Assembly: GCA_013397455.1 (NCBI GenBank)
Contig: VYZB01000292.1
Coordinates: 956,940-1,020,939, forward strand
Direction of reading: 5' to 3'
Source of the DNA: Crotophaga sulcirostris
Lineage: Eukaryota; Chordata; Aves; Cuculiformes; Crotophagidae
Length of the DNA stretch: 64,000 nt
Shown here: piece by piece, positions 57,133 through 64,000 of the stretch
How the letters are laid out: every line of letters starts with the position of its first letter
How positions within the stretch are numbered: position 1 is the stretch's first letter
The notes under the pieces: generated by a model
What the model was told of the DNA's origin: nothing
The model's input: the letters and a program-made list of their open reading frames with translations, nothing else
Databases searched by the model: none
Translations under genes and position numbers: made by a program

Positions 57133-59324
57133 TTTCCAGCTACAAAATCTTGCACAAACTCAGACCAAACATGGGAGGGACAGGGAGATGTTCAGGGAAT
57201 GAAAAGGCAGCAGGAGAGACCTGAGAGCAGAGGGAAGAATTCTGCAGACATCCAGCACAGGTTGGAGCTCCCCCACCCCCGGCTCTAAGGGTGTCCTGAG
57301 ATATCTGCAGGTCTCTTCCCAGAGGGGACAAGTTGTGGATGAAACCTAAAGCATTTAACCCCGTGCAAAGCAATGGGGAGATGCCGGCTGTTTGCAGCGT
57401 GGATGGCTGAGCCACACTCAGCTCTGCCAAGTGCAGTTCTCCCTACAAGCGTCATTAAGAGTCTGATTTACGAACCCACAAGCAGTAGTACGTTTGCCAG
57501 GTCATACATTTAAAGCTACTGGATGTGTCACATCTAAATCCTTAAAACTAGCGAGAGCAGCGCGGTGAGCAGAGTTTCTCTGGAGTGAGTGCTACTGAGG
57601 TGGAACATTTCCTTCACCCCTGAAAGACAACCGGGAGATCATAGAATCACAGAATGATGCAATGAGATAGCTGATGCTGTGGGCAAAGCCAGGCTCGCCT
57701 CCCCTGTTGAGCCACCCTGCTTGAATAAACACCCATGGACGGTGCCGCCCCGCTCCCTGCCTCAGTTTCCCTCCCCTTTCCAAAGCATAAAACCAACTCA
57801 AATTACAGAAGAGTAATAAACCCTGCAGAGCTGCAAACTCGTAGCACCCCAGACAAGCATTATGAAAAGTGTTAACTCTGATCTTGACACCGATCCACGC
57901 TGACATTGCTTGTTTGGAGGCTTTAATCAGCGAAGGAAAGAGCAGCAGAACAGGCTCCCCTACGGCAGCGATGCAGGCATTCACTTAACAAACAAGCCCT
58001 ATGGAAAGCAATAACAAAACGGCTTTAGACTCGCCAGATAACATTTCAAGCAAACTCCAGCACATATGTTAATTGGATGATTTGATTTAGAAACCAAAGC
58101 GGAGGAGAAATAAATCTTAGGAGCTTAACACAATCTCTTAACTCTCTCAGTCATAGCTGCAGGCTATGGGTGAGCCTGCACCTCCTGACACCAGCCCTGC
58201 AGTGTGGGCACTCCGGTTGCCCTTGCCCTCACAAATTGATTTTGAGTCTTGTCTTCACTGTGGTAATGGCTCACATTTCTATGTGCCAGTTTTAAATGGA
58301 CACCATTGTCTTACTTAATTAGTTTTTGTGGGATTTATAGCGCTCAATGAAGAACCCCAGGGCTGATGGATTTATGCCTGTTTAATTTTTACAACCCATG
58401 GAGCGTCAGTGAATCTGATGAGGAGCAATGGGATGCAACATATGCACGGTTACTGTAAACCTGCATGTTTGTGCATCTGAAAATGGAGCATTAAAGTGAT
58501 TCACTGGCAGCCAGCTCACTCATGCCAGCAGTTCGGCACTCAACTCCCATTCGGCTCAGACTGACAATGTGGTGTAGACGTGTACATGGCCTTTTAATCC
58601 TGCAAATATATAGACAATGTTCCCCCAGCTCTCTCTAATTATCTAGCTCCCACCAACTTTGCCAAAGCCTGCTTGGGAAGGAGCGAGCCCTTTTTAGTTC
58701 ACAGCCAAGTGACATGCTCTGCTTCTCCCTTTCCATGCCCAGTGCACAAGGCTGGGAAGTAGCTATTTCACCTGGGCCATGAGATTTTCTTTGACCCCAA
58801 TAAACCTTATTTACACATAGGAGTGAATTAAATAAGAGGCACTTAACCATCTGTACAACACCCTGATGCCAGTGACGTTGCAGAGCTGCTGGACCACTCC
58901 ACACAGCCACAGGAGCCAGTGGGCTCAGGAAGGATGCTACCAAAAGGATCAAGTACTGAGATCCCAGCCCTGGAGACCCTTGCACCTCCCCATCCCCTGT
59001 CAGCAGGACATGGGTGTTTGCGCTGAAAACATGCCTATCACGGGTAAAAGATCAGTTAATAAAATAAATGCTTGCTTTCTGCTAGAAATAAATCTGCCTC
59101 CATTCCCTAAGAGAGTTCATTTGCCTCTAATCAGGGGGTTGTTTTTTGGAAAGCAAAGAAATACATGTTTACTTATGGCCATGCATCGGGCTGAAGCTTC
59201 CCCAAAGCCCCATGACCTGCACACTTCTCCAACTCCTGGCACTTGCTTCTGTGTTCATCCCAACCATTCCTCTCCGGGGAATTAAACAGCTGAGGAGAGC
59301 CTGGTCCTGCCGGAGCAAGCAGCC

Positions 59325-59382
59325 ATCAGTATGCTTTCTAGGCAGATGGACTTGATTGTTGTAGGTCCCTTCCAACAGAAAT
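59325..59382 (+). mobile_element. CR1 3' end remnant, plus orientation
   Basis: gatggacttgattgttgtag and gtcccttccaacagaaatat match the CR1 end. It runs directly into the ATTCT microsatellite. Confidence 0.8.
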
Positions 59383-59433
59383 ATTCTATTCTATTCTATT
59401 CTATTCTATTCTATTCTATTCTGTTCTGTTCTG
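59383..59433. repeat. (ATTCT)n pentanucleotide microsatellite
   Basis: About ten ATTCT units, the last ones changed to GTTCT, directly at the 3' end of a plus-oriented CR1 remnant. Confidence 0.95.
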
Positions 59434-60083
59434 GCAGCGTTCTGTACACTCCTAATCACGTAGCAGTAACCCTAGAGGAGGCAGACCTGCACCAAAACCT
59501 TGCAGTAATTTAATGAAGTCCCTCATCCCTCTCCCCTTCACCCCATCCGGTACATATTCACCTCTCTGAGCAGGCTGCAGGCAATACATTTTAAGTTGCC
59601 AAGACAACTGTGTTGACAAAATTCCTTTTTTTCAAGAAGACACAAACAGGGTTTTGTTTTAATTTGGAGTTCAAGGATTAGCATATCTCAATAACACGCA
59701 TGCTATTTTTCTTTTACTGTTTCATACAATATTTTCTCGGTGCCTGTGGTGTGCAGCTGAAACGGAGTTTAGATAAAACAGTCAATTCTGCCACTAACCC
59801 CATCAAAAACTGATGTTCTTATTAGGGCTCAGCCTATCTGTAAAACATAAATTTCACCGCCATCAATTTGCCAAGAGGATTGGAATTACACCAGCGACTC
59901 CAGTTTGACAAATGGGACTTGTGTTAACACAACACCGCGTTGTCCTAATGACAAAATAGGTAGATAGGAAATAAATGAGAAAAGGCCACTTGATAGATGG
60001 TTTCAAAATCCAGTCGCAGCAGAAGAGGGGAATTGTGGCTCAGTTTAGAAAAAAAAGAAAAAGGGGATTTTAAAATCGCAGCA

Positions 60084-60121
60084 GGTTGGCTGGAGCTGTA
60101 ATAGCTCCAGAGCCGCCAACC
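60084..60121. other. Imperfect hairpin in upstream noncoding DNA
   Basis: Outer arms ggttggc (60084-60090) and gccaacc (60115-60121), inner arms tggagct (60091-60097) and agctcca (60103-60109), loop gtaat, 5-nt one-sided bulge. Confidence 0.7.
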
Positions 60122-61502
60122 AGCATCAATAAAGAGAATGACAGAGCTTTCGGCTCAGAGTCGGTCCAGGAACTAAACTCCAGGCTCATTTCAGCGGTTC
60201 ACTTTCTCATTCCCCTCCTTTGCTGCTGACTCCCCAAAGTCCTTCTAGCACAGCATTAAATATTTCTACTCTAACAAGCCAGTGGGAGAAGTAGCTCAAT
60301 TAGAGCACTAAATGGCAATAAACCTTACTGTCACTGACTTTTATAGTGACTCATATCACCAAAAACCTCGGGAAGGCATCGGGCACCTCACGGCACAAGC
60401 CCAGCTTCCTCGGTCTGGAGGCACGAGCCTCCTACCAGGTCCCAGTGAAAGCCTACCACTGAAAAGTGTGCAGGATTTTCTCTGTCCCCCAAGCATCGCT
60501 ACTGCCTCTCTTCGACATCAAAAGGTGCAGAGGTGTGATTCCCCACCAATTAATCCAGTATGTGGAGTCAAAGCAGAGCTCTCACCCTCTCTGCACCAAC
60601 ACCCGTGGTGACTGCGCAAGGCAAAAAGCAGAGATAATTTGTTCCCCTGAGTTTCTGTCCGCGTTTTTCTTGGGTTTTGCATTAGCACTTGTTGCCATAG
60701 TATCAACAGCTGCTGCAAAGTTCTCTGTGGGCCTCCTGGGACCCATTCCATGTCCCATGGAGGTTTCTGGCTCTAATTTGGGCAGGATTAGGTTGTGGAG
60801 TATGTGGGATTTTCTGTTTCCTAATTTTTGCTAAAGGTGCTGCCAGCGACAGCGAGACTGTTCTTTAGAGGCAGCATCAGCCACATCGTCCTCACTCCAC
60901 CAGCATCTTTGAACAATGCCCTGTCTAGGGCGGGACATGGGGCACAGTGGCCAGAAAGTCATGAATGCATGAGAGAAAGGAGCAGAAATGGGCCTCGATT
61001 CTCATCAGTTCCTGGGGCTCTTCTATGTTTCCCTTGGTGATGCTGCTTTTGACTGAAGCAGCCCCAACCCCTATCTTGAAAGAAGAGAGGTTTTCCCAGC
61101 ACCAGAAGAGAGGATTTTGGTTTCCCAAGACCTTGCTCCTCAATCCTGGCAGCATGGGGAGAGACAGCAGTGGGGCAGGCTATTACACCAGGGCCACGGT
61201 CCCACTGCACTCCAAGGACTGGAGCCTTTGGCCAAGATCTGCCACGGGTGTTTCCATTTTGATGGCGTTTGTGGCTGAAGGATGTGTTCTGCTCTGAAAA
61301 GACTGAGTTTTTATGACTTTCAAGGCAAGGAAGAAGTGCACGTTTTCAGCATGTCTGAAAACATAAGCCTGAGACTCTGCAAAATGGGATTAAGACAAGC
61401 CTGCCCTAGAAGGGCATTGCGAGATCTTGTTAAGCATTTCTGAATTGTCATGTAAAAGAGAGGCTATGGAGAGAGTTGCCTTAGCATAAATACCTCCAAT
61501 TT

Positions 61503-61528
61503 TATATATATATATATACACACACAGA
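61503..61528. repeat. Compound (TA)n(CA)n(GA)n microsatellite
   Basis: TA run, then CA run, then short GA run. Confidence 0.9.
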
Positions 61529-62093
61529 GAGTACTTGCAGGTTTCCACACTCCGCATATAGAACCAACACACTGATCACATATGGGTTTTCCAGACCACA
61601 TGTTTCTCATGCTCACAGCCAGATCCCAAGCACTTGCTTGCTGTCATATTGATACTCTGCTCCGCTTGCTTTACAGCTGCCGTGCAAGGTGGCAGTCTGG
61701 GTTGCATTGGGTCAGCTATCACACACAGCTCATCGCAGAGTTAATTGGAACAAGCAGCTGGAAGTAAACATGCTTTCATCCGGCTTCAGCCAGACAGTGG
61801 CTTACAGATCCTTCCCTCTTTGGGACACAATATGTTTATTTTTGGCTACGTCCGAGAGATCAGATCGCGTGTATAGACTTGATTTAATGCACAGATACGA
61901 TCAGAACAGCGCAAGTAAAGCAAAGGCATTTTAGCTTTGTTTAGAATCTCCTCTCGAAATCTGTCCCTTGCTATTGGGGTTGTATTTCTTTGGTAAAAAT
62001 TGATGGTATCAACAAGTATCAGACAATATTCTCTTTATTCGGGAAAGGTAAATGCTAATATATGTGAGCGGAGCTCATGTGACTTATCAGTTA

Positions 62094-62103
62094 CTATATA
62101 TAG
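62094..62103. promoter_or_regulatory. MEF2-type palindrome
   Basis: CTATATATAG, a perfect match to the MEF2 consensus YTAWWWWTAR, about 8.5 kb upstream of the NOS1 start codon in AT-rich, repeat-free sequence. It could equally be a chance AT-rich match. Confidence 0.35.
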
Positions 62104-63336
62104 TTGTTTTCAGGCACTGATTTAGGCAAACTGGCAGGTTTCCCAAGCCTTTGTACAGATATACTACTGAAACAGAAAATACAAATACACAAGACAGGGG
62201 GGAAAAACAATCCAACAGGCCCCAGATGTCCCCGAGTGTCAGGGAGGACCAAGCCCTTCCCATCAGCAGGCACACAACATCAATTCCAAGTGAGGATTCA
62301 GCCCAAACACCTCTGCCTAAGATGGCCTCTCCAGTACTCGCTCATGATTGCTGCGCTGACAGAGAGAACAAACAGAATTCAAAGGGCACCAGGACTTGTC
62401 AGTCTCCTTGGTTCATAAGGGATTGTAACACTTATCCCAGTGCAGACACCTGATTAGAGAAACATCCCCCCGCAAGCCCACGCTTGTGTATGAAGAGTCT
62501 CTGTACCACGACTTTGTTTGCAAACATATGCACATTTTAAACCTGACTAGTCTATCACTGAGTTTGTAGCATCTTTAAGAAAATATTCAGGGCAATACAT
62601 GCTAGAAGAAAATAGAGGGAGGAAGAAATTCTTGATGCAAACCCAAATGCTTTAAGTCTTCCACACCTAAGACCTTTAACAAAAAGGCAAATCCAACCAA
62701 GATGTGCAGATATCTCCGAGAGTGCTATTTTAAACAGCCCACCCCTTCCCCAGAAAGCCTCCCCATAGCTCTCCAGTAATCATCCCTGTAGATCCCATTC
62801 TACCACCTGCCTGAGCCAAGAGGAAAAGGAGCTGGTACTTAAATCATCTCTAAAGCAGTCAAGACCCCGACCACTGCAACTGCCCCCTGCAATCTCCTAC
62901 ATCTCCCACTCCAGACAGCACATGCTCCCACGGGAAGGAAGGAGACACTTCCCTTTCATTTCAGTGAGAGGCAGATCAGCTCCTAAGGGACTCAGCAGAT
63001 AATTGTCAAGTTGCCTGCCAGAATTTCCTACTGACAGTCATAACTTGAAAGCGTTGGAAGAAAATGTCTGCACCTGGGCTGTGGAGTCAGCACACTCAGG
63101 GAGTGCAGAGCTGAGGCAGGGAACAGCTCTGCAGGACTGGAGCTGGATGGGATGATGCACACCCACCCAGCACCAGATGTTCCAGATGTGCATGTGTAGA
63201 GGTCTCTTTTCCTCTGCTTTACCAGCAGAAAAAAAAAGCTTTCTACTGTCTACTGCAAACCAAGCTGAGAGCGAGAGCACAGGCAGGGCAAGCAGGGTCC
63301 ATCTCCTTAGATCCCTGTGACAATAACTCCCTTCTG

Positions 63337-63400
63337 CATTTCATAGTATCACTTGGTTGGTAAAGACCTTTGATATCATCGAGTCCAACCATACCGCATC
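63337..63400 (-). mobile_element. CR1 3' end remnant
   Basis: catagtatcacttggttggt, aaagacctttgatatcatcg, agtccaaccata. Confidence 0.8.
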
Positions 63401-63534
63401 AAGTGCATCCAAAGGGGACTGTCGAGGTTCTCGGTGCACGGGTGGGGAGAGGGAAGGAGCAAGATATGGACTGACCCCCCTGAGGGACAGGAGCCAGCCG
63501 TGAGCAGGACATCCCAGGGCTGGAACCTCATTGG

Positions 63535-63635
63535 AGTGGCTTTTTCCCACCTTGTGGGATATGTCCCTGCCTTAGGGGGCTGGAACTGGATGATCTTTAA
63601 GGCCCCTTCCAACCCAAACCATTCTTTGATTCCCC
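63535..63635 (+). mobile_element. CR1 3' end remnant, plus orientation
   Basis: tgggatatgtccctgcctta, ggctggaactggatgatctt, ccccttccaacccaaaccat then tctttgattc. Opposite orientation to its neighbour at 63337. Confidence 0.82.
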
Positions 63636-63639
63636 ATCC

Positions 63640-64000
63640 CGGTTTGATGTGGATCTTGCTCCCTCCCTTCCCCAGTGCCCCTAGGACGGCGTGGATGCCC
63701 CGTGGACAGCAGGGACATCCCGACCCCGTGGGACAGGGGGGAAACAGCAGGGACAGGACCTGTTGTGGGTGCCCCCCCCCCCCCACGCCCCAGCATCGGT
63801 AGCATCTCCTGCATCCCCGAGCCCTTCCCGCCGGTACCCGCGGTGTCGGGGCGGGGGCTCGGCGCACCGTTCAGCACCCGGGACAGCTCCAGCGCCGGGA
63901 TGCGGGTGGGGGGGGGTAACGAGCATCCCTGCCCCCTCCCCAGGGGACGCTGCCCCCCTCCAGTGAAAAACTCCTTCCCCCTGGGAAAACGGCATCCAGA
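63640..64000. other. CpG-rich right edge, possible promoter or CpG-island start
   Basis: CpG is dense here, including GCGGTGTCGGGGCGGGG-type sequence around 63838-63860, while CpG is rare in the rest of the window. A C13 run lies at 63772-63784 and a G-run near 63907. It could be the edge of a CpG island for a NOS1 first exon or a neighbour, but it is cut by the window. Confidence 0.4.
63772..63784. repeat. C13 homopolymer
   Basis: Thirteen C residues in the CpG-rich right edge. Confidence 0.95.

Larger units (their letters stand above)
54058..63639. other. Upstream or intron-1 noncoding DNA
   Basis: About 9.6 kb upstream of the NOS1 5' UTR candidate. Mammalian NOS1 uses several widely spaced first exons, so this may be intron 1, promoter region, or both. 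Repeat-poor, AT-rich blocks lie at about 57850-58650, 59580-60320 and 61690-62110. Short CR1 pieces lie near 57072, 59325 and 63337-63635, and microsatellites at 56532, 59383 and 61503. No coding exon recognised. Confidence 0.7.

Noticed and set aside
57640..57656. Tiny CR1-like motif (atcatagaatcacagaatga)
   Set aside because: Too short to call an element with no following CR1 blocks.
63681..63995. 104-codon minus-strand ORF in the CpG-rich edge
   Set aside because: Gly/Pro/Ala-rich content follows from base composition; no homology seen.
1..64000. Second gene (such as the usual NOS1 neighbours KSR2 or FBXO21), tRNA, CRISPR or bacterial-type systems
   Set aside because: No exon-like coding block other than NOS1, no cloverleaf and no regular spaced repeat array was seen on either strand.

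Overview
The window is vertebrate nuclear DNA from a bird. Two things show this. About twenty CR1 LINE 3' fragments carry the avian hallmark, a 3' end of ATTCTATG-type octamers next to the 'ttgggttggaagggacc' block. There is also a solo LTR of a type typical of bird endogenous retroviruses. I cannot tell the order or species. One N (33443) shows it is a draft assembly.

The window is dominated by one gene on the minus strand: NOS1, neuronal nitric oxide synthase. I placed 28 coding exons by joining conserved protein blocks at GT-AG junctions with matching phase. They run from the ATG at 53629-53631 to a TAA at 8286-8288. The exons sum to 4317 nt, or 1438 residues plus stop, against 1434 in human and 1429 in rat NOS1. 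No exon has a frameshift or premature stop. Domain order is PDZ (exon 2), linker with dynein-light-chain site (exons 2-3), heme oxygenase domain with zinc and heme cysteines (exons 4-12), calmodulin site (exons 13-14), FMN domain with autoinhibitory loop (exons 14-19), and FAD/NADPH reductase (exons 20-29). Exon numbers follow the mammalian convention in which the start codon is in exon 2.

Layout in plus coordinates: 1-700, CR1 remnants beyond the gene. About 885-8285, inferred long 3' UTR with no CR1. 8286-18636, reductase exons 29 to 17. 18637-26513, exons 16 to 13 (FMN and calmodulin) with a 3.3 kb intron 16 and a 2.9 kb intron 13. 26514-34447, oxygenase exons 12 to 4, tightly packed. 34448-41003, intron 3. 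41004-41130, exon 3. 41131-52903, intron 2 (11.8 kb, several CR1 copies and an antisense LTR). 52904-53631, exon 2 coding part. 53632-64000, 5' UTR candidate and upstream or intron-1 DNA with AT-rich, repeat-poor, possibly conserved blocks and a CpG-rich, C-tract-bearing right edge.

I found no second protein-coding gene, RNA gene or CRISPR. I found no evidence of an undescribed biological system. The most useful observations are the 16-nt last coding exon whose donor overlaps a stop, the changed light-chain motif at the exon 2/3 junction, the inferred 7.4 kb 3' UTR, the near-uniform sense orientation of CR1 in the introns, and some upstream palindromes and hairpins.
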